From Bog-756 sp963704585 (GTDB lineage: Bacteria; Actinomycetota; Acidimicrobiia; Acidimicrobiales; RAAP-2): a stretch of DNA of 64,000 bases. The stretch lies in NCBI GenBank assembly GCA_963704585.1, contig OY969919.1, positions 992,001 through 1,056,000 on the forward strand. Direction: 5' to 3'. Positions 42,871 to 51,572 of the stretch are shown in pieces; positions within the stretch are counted from its first letter, which is position 1; the number at the start of each line of letters is the position of its first letter. Under the pieces are notes generated by a model. It did no database searches. It was not told where the DNA came from and saw only the letters and a program-made list of their open reading frames with translations. Both the position numbers and the translations under genes were made by a program.

Positions 42871-43766
42871 GCGGAGACGGCAACGGACGGACGACGGGAC
42901 CCTTCGTCGAGGGGCTCTCCTTCGGGGAGTGCCCCCGGTGGCACGAGGGGAGGCTCTGGTACTCGGACTTCTACCAGGGCACCGTCTCCTCGGCGGGCGA
43001 GCACGGCGACGTGCGGGTCGAGGTCGAGGTCCCCGGCGGCCCGGCGGGACTCGGATGGCTCCCCGACGGCCGTCTCCTCGTCGTCTCGCGGGTGCCCCGC
43101 ACGGTGCTGCGCCGTGAGCCCGACGGGACCCTCGTGCAGCACGGCGACCTCAACCCCATGGCCACCTTCCACGGCAACGACATGGTCGTCGACGCGGCGG
43201 GACGTGCCTACGTCGGCAATTTCGGCTTCGACCTCGACGGGTTCGTCGAGACCCGGGGCGCGGCCGCCCTCGTCGAACCACCTGGTCCGGCGCCGACGGT
43301 GCTCGTGCGGATCGATCCCGACGGGAGCGCGCACGTCGCGGCCGAGGAGATGGCCTTCCCGAACGGCACGGTCATCACCCCGGACGGCTCCACCCTGATC
43401 ATCGCCGAGTCGCTGGCCGGGCGGCTGTCCGCCTTCGACGTCGGTCCCGGCGGCGAGCTCTCGAACCGCCGGGTGTGGGCAGCGCTCGAGTGGATCGCGC
43501 CCGACGGCATCTGCCTCGACGCGGCGGGACGGGTCTGGGTGGCGAACGCGCTCAGCCCCGAGGTCGTCCTCGTGGCCGAGGGTGGCACGGTGGTCGAGCG
43601 GGTCACCACCTCGCAGCCGGCCTTCGCCTGCATGCTGGGCGGCGCGTCCGGGACGACCCTCTACGTCGTGACCGCCCCGACGAGCGTCGAGCGTGAGGTC
43701 AGCGGCACGAACGACGGCCACATCGAGCAGGTCGTCGTCGACGTCGGGCACGCCGGCCTCCCCTGA
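42867..43766 (+). CDS. SMP-30/gluconolactonase-like beta-propeller
   Basis: A 299-residue six-bladed propeller of the SMP-30/LRE family: EGLSFGECPRWHEGRLWYSD (metal-site Glu), TFHGNDMVVDAAGRAYVGNF (metal-site Asn-Asp), FPNGTVITPDGSTLIIAES and WIAPDGICLDAAGRVWVAN. Such enzymes hydrolyse lactones with a divalent metal. It is coupled to the TetR gene by a 4-nt overlap, so its substrate may be the regulator's ligand or a relative. Confidence 0.87.
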   Translation: MSGDGNGRTTGPFVEGLSFGECPRWHEGRLWYSDFYQGTVSSAGEHGDVRVEVEVPGGPAGLGWLPDGRLLVVSRVPRTVLRREPDGTLVQHGDLNPMATFHGNDMVVDAAGRAYVGNFGFDLDGFVETRGAAALVEPPGPAPTVLVRIDPDGSAHVAAEEMAFPNGTVITPDGSTLIIAESLAGRLSAFDVGPGGELSNRRVWAALEWIAPDGICLDAAGRVWVANALSPEVVLVAEGGTVVERVTTSQPAFACMLGGASGTTLYVVTAPTSVEREVSGTNDGHIEQVVVDVGHAGLP

Positions 43767-43847
43767 GCGCCGGCACACCCACGGCAGACGGCCTCCGGCT
43801 CCGGGACGATCGGAGGAGAGCCGCTCGGAGGAAGGGCGACCCGGCGC

Positions 43848-45047
43848 TCAGCGCAGCCGGGTGAGCGCCCGACGCAGGCTGCGCACGCCCTGCCCGATCC
43901 GCTGCTCGTTCTCGATGAGCGCGAAGCGGACGAAGTCGTCGCCACCGGGGCCGAAGCCGACGCCCGGCGAGGTGGCCACATCGGCCTCCTGCACGAGGAA
44001 CTTGGCGAACTCGAGCGAGCCCATCTCGCGGTACGGCTCGGGGATCGGCGCCCAGACGAACATCGTGCCCTTCGGCGGTGTGATCTCCCAACCGATGCGG
44101 TTGAGCCCGTCACAGAGCGCGTCGCGGCGTGCCTGGTAGGTCTCGTTGATGACCTTCGGGTAGTCCGGCGCCTCGTTCATCGCCACGATCGCCGCGATCT
44201 GGATGGGCTGGAAGGTGCCGTAGTCGAGGTAGCTCTTGAGCTTGGTCAGGGCCTGGACGATCTCGCGGTTGCCGAGGAGGAAGCCGACCCGCCATCCCGC
44301 CATCGAGAACGACTTGGTCATCGTGTAGAGCTCGACCGCGACGTCCTTGGCGCCGGGCACCTGCAGGATCGAGGGAGGGACGTACCCGTCGAACGCGATG
44401 TCCGCGTAGGCGAAGTCGTGGACGAGCACGATCTCGTGCTCGCGGGCGAACTCGACGATCCGGCTCATCCAGGCGAGGTCGACGCACTCGGTGGTCGGGT
44501 TGTGCGGGAAGGAGAGGACGACCACCCGGGGCTTCGGCCAGGCCGACTCCCAGGCCTCCATCAGCTGGTCGAAAAAGACCTCGCCCGGTGCCGAGTCGGT
44601 CGACACACCGTTCGCGAGCCGGACGTGTCGGACGTCCGCGCCGGCGAAGAGCGGCGCGTAGATGTGGATCGGGTACGACGGAGACGGCACGAGCGCGGTG
44701 TCGCCGGGACCGACGAGGACCCACATGAGGTGCGAGAGGCCCTCCTTCGCGCCGATGGTGGTGACCACCTCGGTGTCCGGGTCGATCTCGACCTCGAACT
44801 TGCGCAGGTAGAGGTCTGCGATCGCGCGGCGGATCTTCGGGATGCCCCGGCTCGCCGAGTAGCGGTGGTTCCGTGGGTTGTGCACGGCCTCGGCGAGCTT
44901 CTCGACCGCGACGTCCGGCGAGGGGAGGTCCGGATTGCCGAAGCCGAGGTCGATCACGTCCCGACCGGCTCGCCGGGCGTCCGCCTTCAGGTCGTTGATG
45001 GTCGCGAACACGTACGGTGGCAGGCCGTTGATCCGGCGGAACTCCAT
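43848..45047 (-). CDS. PLP-dependent class I/II aminotransferase (AlaC-like)
   Basis: A 399-residue fold-type I aminotransferase. DVIDLGFGNPDLPSPDVAVE, GAKEGLSHLMWVLVGPGD, SFPHNPTTECVDLAW and the PLP-lysine segment YTMTKSFSMAGWRVGF match glutamate-pyruvate aminotransferases of the AlaC/DAP-aminotransferase-like group. It likely exchanges amino groups between alanine and 2-oxoglutarate. ATG at 45047 gives the usual N-terminus EFRRINGLPPYVF. It could supply alanine, one of the amino acids used by carrier-loading ligases, but it is far from that operon. Confidence 0.86.
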   Translation of the reverse strand: MEFRRINGLPPYVFATINDLKADARRAGRDVIDLGFGNPDLPSPDVAVEKLAEAVHNPRNHRYSASRGIPKIRRAIADLYLRKFEVEIDPDTEVVTTIGAKEGLSHLMWVLVGPGDTALVPSPSYPIHIYAPLFAGADVRHVRLANGVSTDSAPGEVFFDQLMEAWESAWPKPRVVVLSFPHNPTTECVDLAWMSRIVEFAREHEIVLVHDFAYADIAFDGYVPPSILQVPGAKDVAVELYTMTKSFSMAGWRVGFLLGNREIVQALTKLKSYLDYGTFQPIQIAAIVAMNEAPDYPKVINETYQARRDALCDGLNRIGWEITPPKGTMFVWAPIPEPYREMGSLEFAKFLVQEADVATSPGVGFGPGGDDFVRFALIENEQRIGQGVRSLRRALTRLR

Positions 45048-45081
45048 GGTCAACGTTACCGCCGGGTCGGGTCCCGCCCCG

Positions 45082-45807
45082 TCACCGCGTGCCGCGCACG
45101 GCGGCCGCCGCTTCGGCGACGACCTCGAGCGAGTCCGGCCACGCGCACACCACCCACGTCGCGCCCGCACCTGCGAGTGCGGCGAGACGATCGGCCACCT
45201 CGGCGGCGGAACCCGGGATCGGTCCGCCCCAGGTCACCTCCGGCAGCGACCCGGCCAGCTCGGCGACCCGCTCGGGCTGGGCCTCCCAGAGGTTGACCGC
45301 CACCTCGAGCCCGTGGGCGAGCTCGAGGTTCGACGCGCTCGCGCCGCCGAGCCAGACCGGCACGCCGGAGGCGGCGAGGTCGCGGGCCACGCCCGCGAGG
45401 CGCGCCCGGCGCGTCGCAGCCGGTTCGAACGGGATCCCGAAGGCGACGTTTTCGGCGGCCGAGAGCCGGTCGCCGGTCCCGACGCCTGCGACGATCCGCC
45501 CCTTGCTCAGCACGGCGAGGCCGGTGAGCTGCGAGACGAGGATCTCGTCGGGCACCAGGCCGATGCGCGCGACCAGCGAGCCGACGACCAGGGTGGACGT
45601 GGACGCGACGAGGGCGCCGAGCAGGGGGCCGAGCGAGATCGCAGGACGGCCGGGCTGCCCCATCGGCCAGAGGTGGTCGAAGCAGAAGACGCCGTCGATC
45701 CCGAGCTCCTCCGCCCGTGCCGCCGTAGCGAGGGCGCTGTCGGCCTCGTCGCGGAACTGGGGCAGGGTGACGCCGACCCTCACCGGGGACCCGGGCGACC
45801 GCACCAC
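45082..45807 (-). CDS. LLM-class flavin/F420-dependent oxidoreductase
   Basis: A 241-residue luciferase-like TIM barrel: RVGVTLPQFRDEADSALATA, LGIDGVFCFDHLWPMG, LLGALVASTSTLVVGSLVAR and IVAGVGTGDRLSAAEN. It is shorter than many family members (about 300), lacking part of the insertion region. In actinobacteria this group mostly uses F420, but the cofactor is not decided by sequence here. It starts 10 nt after the SRPBCC gene stop and may be cotranscribed. Confidence 0.82.
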   Translation of the reverse strand: MVRSPGSPVRVGVTLPQFRDEADSALATAARAEELGIDGVFCFDHLWPMGQPGRPAISLGPLLGALVASTSTLVVGSLVARIGLVPDEILVSQLTGLAVLSKGRIVAGVGTGDRLSAAENVAFGIPFEPAATRRARLAGVARDLAASGVPVWLGGASASNLELAHGLEVAVNLWEAQPERVAELAGSLPEVTWGGPIPGSAAEVADRLAALAGAGATWVVCAWPDSLEVVAEAAAAVRGTR

Positions 45808-45817
45808 GTGCCCGGCG

Positions 45818-46270
45818 TCACCCGGTCGACTCGACCCGTGCCTTCAGCTCGCGCAGGGCGATCGACATGATGCGGCTCTGCGCCCGCATCTTGATGAAGC
45901 CGGGCAGCGGGACCTTCATCTCGACCTCGAGGTGGTAGGTGACCTCGGTGCCGCCGTTCGCCGAGGGCTTGAAGACGTAGCAGCCGTCGAGCTTCGACGT
46001 GATGTCGCCTTTGGTCTCGATCCAGGCGAGGACGACGGGGGACTGACCGTAGTCGTAGGCGAGGGTGTAGCTCGTGCTTCGACCGAAGGCCGCCGCCCGG
46101 AAGGTGACCACCGACGGACGCCCCTGCGCGTCCCGCTCCTCGATGGTCACGTCCTTGATGTCGGCAGCCCACTGCGGGTACGCGGCGATGTCGGCGCTGA
46201 CCGCGAAGCAGCGCTCCGGGGTCGCCGCGACGACGATTCGTTCGGTGGCCTGTTCCGCCACGATCGACAC
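45818..46270 (-). CDS. SRPBCC (START/polyketide cyclase-like) family protein
   Basis: A 150-residue protein with the SRPBCC helix-grip pattern: AEQATERIVVAATPERCFAV, YPQWAADIKDVTIEERDAQG and GTEVTYHLEVEMKVPLPG with a long C-terminal helix. It binds hydrophobic ligands; the actinobacterial group resembles polyketide cyclase/lipid-transport proteins. The GTG start is 45 nt downstream of the mannosyltransferase-like gene, so it may belong to the same transcript. Confidence 0.82.
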   Translation of the reverse strand: MSIVAEQATERIVVAATPERCFAVSADIAAYPQWAADIKDVTIEERDAQGRPSVVTFRAAAFGRSTSYTLAYDYGQSPVVLAWIETKGDITSKLDGCYVFKPSANGGTEVTYHLEVEMKVPLPGFIKMRAQSRIMSIALRELKARVESTG

Positions 46271-46315
46271 TCCTCTACGAGTTCCCCGCCCCGGGTGGGA
46301 CGACCGGACGGGCCA

Positions 46316-47458
46316 TCAGCCTCCCACGCCGGAAAGCGCCGCGGCCAGCCTAGGTGCGAGCAGGTCGTAGTCGAAGGATGCCTCGGCCCGCCGGCGCGCT
46401 GCGGCGCCCATGGTGGCCCGGAGCCCGGTGTCGCAGAGCAGCCGCTCGATCGAGCGGACAACCGACGCCACGTCGGTGGGCCGGCGCACCACGACTCCCG
46501 TCTCGCCGTCGACGACGGCCTCGCCCGCACCGCCCGACGAACCGGCGACCTGGGCGACGCCGGCGGCAGCGGCCTCGAGGAAGACGATGCCGAAGCCCTC
46601 TTGCTCGAGCCCGAGCCACCGGTTGCGGCAGAGCATCGCGAACACGTCGGCGGCGCCGACGAGCGAGGGCAGGTCCCTGTCCGCGATCGCGCCGAGCAGC
46701 CGGACCGGCGCGCCGTACTCGGCGATGCGACCGGAGAGCCGGTCGTGGTCCCGGCCACGTCCGGCGATGGCCACGGTGAGCGTGGGCAGGTCCGCCCGGA
46801 GCCGCACGGCCGCGTCGATCAGGACGTCCATCCCCTTGCGCGGCACCAGGCGGCTGACGCTCACCACCAGCGGCCCTTCGAGCGGGAGGCCGAAGTCGGC
46901 GCGTGCCTCTTCACGCTCGTGCGGGGCGAGCGGCCGGAACCGGTCGAGGTCGACGCCGGGTGGGATCTCGACGATCGGCGGCAGTCCCTTGCCCCGGACC
47001 GCGCGCGCTGCCTCGGCGGCCGGATAGGAGCCGGCGGAGACCGCGAGCACGCTCCCCCGCAGCGCCCGTGCGAGCAGCGACCGGCTCGCCGGCAGTCGCC
47101 CGGGCATGGCGACCTCGGCGCCGTGGAGGACGACCGCGTAGGGCATGCCGAGGTGCGGTCCGAGCAGCCCGAGGGGGAAGGCGGGGTCGACGACGACCAG
47201 GTCCGCGCCGACCCGGCGCGCCGTGTCGCGGACCCGGCGCGCGAGATGCGGGGTCGGCAGGAGCACCGGACCCGCGACTCGCTCGATCCGGATCCCCCGC
47301 TCGCGCTGCCGTCGGTCGAAGCGCTCGGCGTCGGGGTGCGAGCGGGCGGTGAGCACCACGTACGAGTCGGGGTCGAGACGGCGCCAGAGCTCCCAGAGGT
47401 ACGCCTGGATGCCGCCGACCTTGGGCGGGAAGTCGTTGGTGACGAGGAGGTGGGTCAC
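46316..47458 (-). CDS. GT4 mannosyltransferase, PimB'-like
   Basis: A 380-residue GT-B enzyme closely patterned on actinobacterial PimB': HLLVTNDFPPKVGGIQAYLW, VVLHGAEVAMPGRLPAS, VVSVSRLVPRKGMDVLIDAA and LEQEGFGIVFLEAAAAGV (EX7E). PimB' adds the second mannose to phosphatidylinositol mannosides from GDP-mannose at the inner membrane. The GTG overlaps the stop of queG. Another mannosyltransferase role is possible. Confidence 0.82.
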   Translation of the reverse strand: MTHLLVTNDFPPKVGGIQAYLWELWRRLDPDSYVVLTARSHPDAERFDRRQRERGIRIERVAGPVLLPTPHLARRVRDTARRVGADLVVVDPAFPLGLLGPHLGMPYAVVLHGAEVAMPGRLPASRSLLARALRGSVLAVSAGSYPAAEAARAVRGKGLPPIVEIPPGVDLDRFRPLAPHEREEARADFGLPLEGPLVVSVSRLVPRKGMDVLIDAAVRLRADLPTLTVAIAGRGRDHDRLSGRIAEYGAPVRLLGAIADRDLPSLVGAADVFAMLCRNRWLGLEQEGFGIVFLEAAAAGVAQVAGSSGGAGEAVVDGETGVVVRRPTDVASVVRSIERLLCDTGLRATMGAAARRRAEASFDYDLLAPRLAAALSGVGG

Positions 47459-48568
47459 CCCTCCCCCAGCAGGTCCCCGCGACCGAGCGACGCCGCCGCC
47501 CAACGAGCGTGCTCCACGAGCAGGGGGTCGCCCGACGCGAGCCACTGCCGCAGCGCCCGCTCGGTGGCCTCGTCGCTGCCGTCGCCCACGTTGCCGAGCG
47601 CCACGAGGGCGTTGCGCCGGAGGTGGCGTGGATCGCGGCCGGGGATGTACCAGCGGCCGTAGGTCTCGAGCAGGTCCTCGTCGGTCGCGGCGAGCAACGC
47701 GAGGAGGTCGACGTCCCGGCCGGACCCGGCCGCAGTCGACGGCTCGCGCCGATCGGCGATGCGGTTGACCGGACAGACCACCTGACAGTCGTCGCACCCG
47801 TAGACGCGGTCGCCGACTGCCGGGCGCAGCTCGGGTGGGATCGGCCCCGGCGCCTGCAGCACCCAGGCGAGGCAGCGGCGCGCGTCGAGCACGCCGGGCT
47901 CGACGAGGGCCCCGGTCGGGCAGGCGGCGAGGCAGGTCGTGCAGGTCCCGCACCCCGATCCGTGCGCCGGTCGCGTCTCGGGCGGCGCCCCGTCGAGGCG
48001 CGGCGTCGGTGACCACCGTGCCGAGCACGGTCCACGAACCGAGCCCGTCGATCAGGAGCAGCGAGTTCTTGCCGAACCAACCGATCCCGGCCCGCTGGGC
48101 CGCCGCGCGGTCGACGAGCGCGTTGTCGTCGCAGACCACCACCGCTCGCCACCCGTCCGCGCGGAGCCGCTCGGCGACCGGCTCGAGCGCCAGGCGCACC
48201 GACGCGTAGTGGTCGCGGCGGGCCGAGCGAGCGACCCGTCCGAGCGGGCGGTCCGCCGCCCGGCGATCGGGCGGTGGCTCGGCGGCTCGGTAGCTCCAGG
48301 CGCCCACCACGAGCGAGCGCGCGCCGGCGAGGATCCGGCGGGGGTCGGTCGAGCGCTGGGGGTTCCGATAGGTGAACTGCATCCCGCCGTCGAGACCGCG
48401 GTCCTTCCGCTCGAACAGGTCGCGACGGGTCTCGGCAAAGACCTCGGCCGGCGCCACCCCGACCGCGACGAGCCCCTGCGCGAGTCCGAGCGAGCAGAGC
48501 TCAGCGGTCAGCCCGTCGGACGCGTGGGGCGACGGGCTCCGCCGGTCGGCGACGGTCGGGCGGGTCAT
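47455..48568 (-). pseudogene. queG: Epoxyqueuosine reductase, frameshifted
   Basis: About 370 residues if repaired. It reduces epoxyqueuosine to queuosine in tRNA, using B12 and two 4Fe-4S clusters. Motifs are DRGLDGGMQFTYRNPQRSTD, QRAGIGWFGKNSLLLIDGLG, the first cluster CGTCTTCLAACPTGAL and the second cluster GCDDCQVVCPVNR, with a C-terminal HEAT-like part. The frame moves +1 near 47994-48003 (VVTDAA then LDGAPPETR) in GCCGCGCCTC. ATG at 48568 is the start. Its stop overlaps the PimB'-like gene. Confidence 0.83.
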
Positions 48569-48618
48569 GCCCCATCGTCGCACGGGACCGTGGGGGCGCC
48601 GGCCACCGCCGGCACCGT

Positions 48619-48850
48619 TCAGCCGATGCGGCGGTCGTGCCGGCTGCCGGGCAGGAGACCGGCGCGCTCGAGGAGCCGCACCGCACGCGCCTCGTCGGCG
48701 TCGACGACGACGGCGTCGTCGGGCTCCCGACCGACGACGAAGGTGACCACGCAGTCGTCGCAGACTGGTCGAGCCACGGTGGCGACAGTCGGCGCAGTCG
48801 ATGGTGAAGGCGACGGGGCCGTCGGCCGGTCGCACGGGGAGCCTGGTCAC
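48619..48850 (-). pseudogene. Small four-cysteine protein, frameshifted
   Basis: Repaired, it is a 76-residue protein of a type common in actinobacteria, but with no function known to me. FTIDCADCRHRGST carries one CxxC and VCDDCVVTFVVGREPDDAVV a second, followed by DADEARAVRLLERAGLLPG. The four cysteines probably bind zinc. The +1 shift is at about 48766; deleting one T there restores the frame. GTG at 48850 is the proposed start. Confidence 0.6.
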
Positions 48851-48981
48851 GGTGGCACGTCGGTCGTCGTTTCGGGTCGGCACAGTGCGCCTCCAATCGT
48901 GGTGGATCCGGTGTTGGCCTCCGCTTCGTGGGTCAGCATGGACGGAGGGTGTGACACCGGATCCCGAGCGGACCCCGGCGA

Positions 48982-49903
48982 TCAGTAGCCGGCGGCGGGG
49001 TCGACGAGGCCGATGAGCTCGTCGCCGTGGGCGAAACGGGCGACGTTGGCCCGGATCCGGTCGGCGAGCAGGGGCTGGACCATCTCGATGGTGTCGGCCG
49101 TGTGGGGCGTGATGATGCAGTTCTCCAGGTCCCAGAGGGGATGGCCGTCGGGCAGCGGCTCCGGATCGGTCACGTCGAGCGCGGCGCCCGCGATCGAACC
49201 CGCCGCGCAGCGCGTCGACGAGCGCGTCCGCATCGACGTGCCGGCCGCGCGCCACGTTGACCAGCCACGCGGTCTCGTCCATCAGTGCGAGCTCGGGTGG
49301 ACCGATGATCTTGGTGGTCTCGGGGGTCAGGGCGAGTGCGAGGAAGACCACGAGTGCCCCGGGAAGGACCTCGTGCAGGTCGTCGACGGTGACCGTCCGT
49401 GCCGCCCCGGGGACCGGCTCGGCGGAGCGGCGGACCACCGTGGCCTCGACCCGGAGCGGGGCGAGCAGCTCGAGCAACGAGGTCGTGATCCCCCCGCCAC
49501 CGAGGATCGTGACCCGCTGGTCGTAGAGGGAGGTGCCCGCGGCCTTTCCCCACGAGCGTGCCACGACCCGCCTCGGGAGGTACCGGAGCCCGGCGAGTGC
49601 AAGCAGGAGGGCGTGCTCCGCGACCGGCTCGGCGTAGGACCCCTTCGCGCACGTCCAGACGTGATCATCGTCGAGGAGGCCGTACTCGAGGACGGGCTCG
49701 ATGCCGGCGAACGGCAGCTGCACCCAGCGGACGCTCGGTGTGCCCGCCAGCTGTGCGGCGAGACCCGCGACGTCGTAGGGGTCGAGCCAGACCAGCGCCT
49801 CGGGCGCGTCCGCCGCGTCGACCAGCAGGCCACCGCCTTCGTGCACGGCATCGGTCGCGAAGCTCTGGTGGCGCGGCCCGACCGCGACGCGGGGCTTGGT
49901 CAT
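48982..49903 (-). pseudogene. D-isomer 2-hydroxyacid dehydrogenase, frameshifted
   Basis: About 306 residues if repaired. The NAD-binding motif is RVTILGGGGITTSLLELLAP. The catalytic Arg is in WLVNVARGRHVDADALV, the Glu region in ALDVTDPEPLPDGHPLW and the His in NCIITPHTADTIEM. It interconverts 2-oxo and D-2-hydroxy acids. The frame shifts +1 at about 49201-49206 (VDALR then AGSIAGAALDV) within GCGCGGCGGG. ATG at 49903 is the start. It is divergent from the acyl-CoA synthetase gene. Confidence 0.82.
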
Positions 49904-50027
49904 GGACCAGACCTTAGCGAGGCCCTCCGCGCAGCCCCCGGGGCGACGTCCCATCCAGCACGCGGCTCTGGTTCACTAGGGTCGCGGCAGCGAGCTGTAC
50001 GGCAGCGGGCAAGCGGGGGTGGATCCC

Positions 50028-51560
50028 ATGATCGTCCAGTTCAACGTCCGGGACTTCCTCGACCGGGCGGAGGCGGCCTATCCCGACCGGATCGGCCTCG
50101 TCGACGAGCCGGACCAGCCCGCACCGTCGTGGGGATCGCTCACCTTCGCCGAGCTCGCGGCGCGGGCACGCGCCCAGGCCGCGGGCCTCGACCGGCTCGG
50201 TATCGGGCGGGGTGAGCGGGTGGCGATCGTCTCGCACAATTCGTCGCGGCTCCTCACCTCCTTCTACGGCGTGTGCGGGTGGGGTCGGATCCTGGTCCCG
50301 GTCAACTTCCGCCTCTCCGCCGCCGAGGTCGCGTACATCGTCGAGCACTCGGGGGCGTCGGTCCTGCTGGTCGACCCCGAGCTCGACGACGCGCTCGACG
50401 GCGTCCGGGCGCCCCACCGGTTCGTGCTGGGGGACGAGTCCGACGCGCTCCTCGTGGCCGACGCCGAACCGACGCCCTGGGAGTCCGACGAGGGCGCGAC
50501 GGCAACCATCAACTACACGTCGGGAACGACCGCCCGCCCGAAGGGCGTGCAGCTGACCCACCGCAACTGCTGGGTCAACGCCGCCGTCTTCGGCTGGCAC
50601 GTGCAACTCTCCGACCGCGACGTCTACCTCCACACGCTCCCGATGTTCCACGCGAACGGCTGGGGCATGCCGTGGGCGACGACAGCCATGGCGTGCCCAC
50701 AGGTGGTGCTCCGGAAGATCGACGGCACCGAGATCCTCCGTCGTGTCGAGCGCCACGGCGTCACCCTGCTCTGCGCGGCGCCGGCCGTCGTCAACGCGAT
50801 CCTCGACGCGCTGCCGAGCTGGGACCGCGCGCTGCCGGGGCGGGACGAGACCCGCATCGTGGTCGCCGGCGCGCCGCCGCCCAGCCGCACCATCGAGCGC
50901 GTCGAGTCGGAGCTCGGGTGGGAGTTCGTGCAGATCTACGGACTGACCGAGACGTCGCCGCTGCTCACCATCAATCGGCTCCGTCCGGAGTGGGAGGACC
51001 TCCCCCCGGACGAGCGGGCACGCCGGCTCATGCGTGCGGGAGCGCCCGCGGTGGGCACGGAGCTGTGGGTCGACGACGAGGGTGAAATCCTCGCCCGCAG
51101 CAACACGGTGATGGAGGGGTACTGGCACCAGCCGGAGGAGACCGGGGCAGCGCTCGCCGGGGGGTGGTTCCACACCGGCGACGGCGGGCGCCTCGACGAC
51201 GAGGGTCATCTCTCGATCCTCGACCGCAAGAAGGACGTGATCATCACGGGCGGCGAGAACGTCTCCTCCATCGAGGTCGAGGACGCGATCTTCTCCATGG
51301 ACGGGGTGAGCGAGGTCGCGGTCATCGGGGTGCCCCACGACACCTGGGGGGAGATGGTCGTGGCCCTTGTGGTCGCCGTCGACGGCGTGCCGATCACCGA
51401 GGAGATCGTCATCGCCCACTGCCGGACGTCGCTCGCGGGGTACAAGTGCCCGAAGAAGGTCGAGTTCCGCGACGAGCTGCCCCGGACCGCGACGGGCAAG
51501 CTCCAGAAGTTCCGGCTGCGCGCCCCCTACTGGGAAGGTCTCGACCGCCAGGTCAACTGA
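50028..51560 (+). CDS. Acyl-CoA synthetase (AMP-binding)
   Basis: A 510-residue adenylating enzyme. The phosphate-binding loop is TINYTSGTTARPKGVQL. QIYGLTETSPLLTINR and ILDRKKDVIITGGENVSSIE follow, and the catalytic Lys is in PRTATGKLQKFRLR. Length and motifs fit medium/long-chain or aromatic acyl-CoA synthetases, which turn an acid, ATP and CoA into acyl-CoA. ATG at 50028 has a GGTGG-like site just upstream; the in-frame GTG at 50019 is an alternative. It is convergent with the ABC permease gene. Confidence 0.88.
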   Translation: MIVQFNVRDFLDRAEAAYPDRIGLVDEPDQPAPSWGSLTFAELAARARAQAAGLDRLGIGRGERVAIVSHNSSRLLTSFYGVCGWGRILVPVNFRLSAAEVAYIVEHSGASVLLVDPELDDALDGVRAPHRFVLGDESDALLVADAEPTPWESDEGATATINYTSGTTARPKGVQLTHRNCWVNAAVFGWHVQLSDRDVYLHTLPMFHANGWGMPWATTAMACPQVVLRKIDGTEILRRVERHGVTLLCAAPAVVNAILDALPSWDRALPGRDETRIVVAGAPPPSRTIERVESELGWEFVQIYGLTETSPLLTINRLRPEWEDLPPDERARRLMRAGAPAVGTELWVDDEGEILARSNTVMEGYWHQPEETGAALAGGWFHTGDGGRLDDEGHLSILDRKKDVIITGGENVSSIEVEDAIFSMDGVSEVAVIGVPHDTWGEMVVALVVAVDGVPITEEIVIAHCRTSLAGYKCPKKVEFRDELPRTATGKLQKFRLRAPYWEGLDRQVN

Positions 51561-51572
51561 GCAGACCTGCGC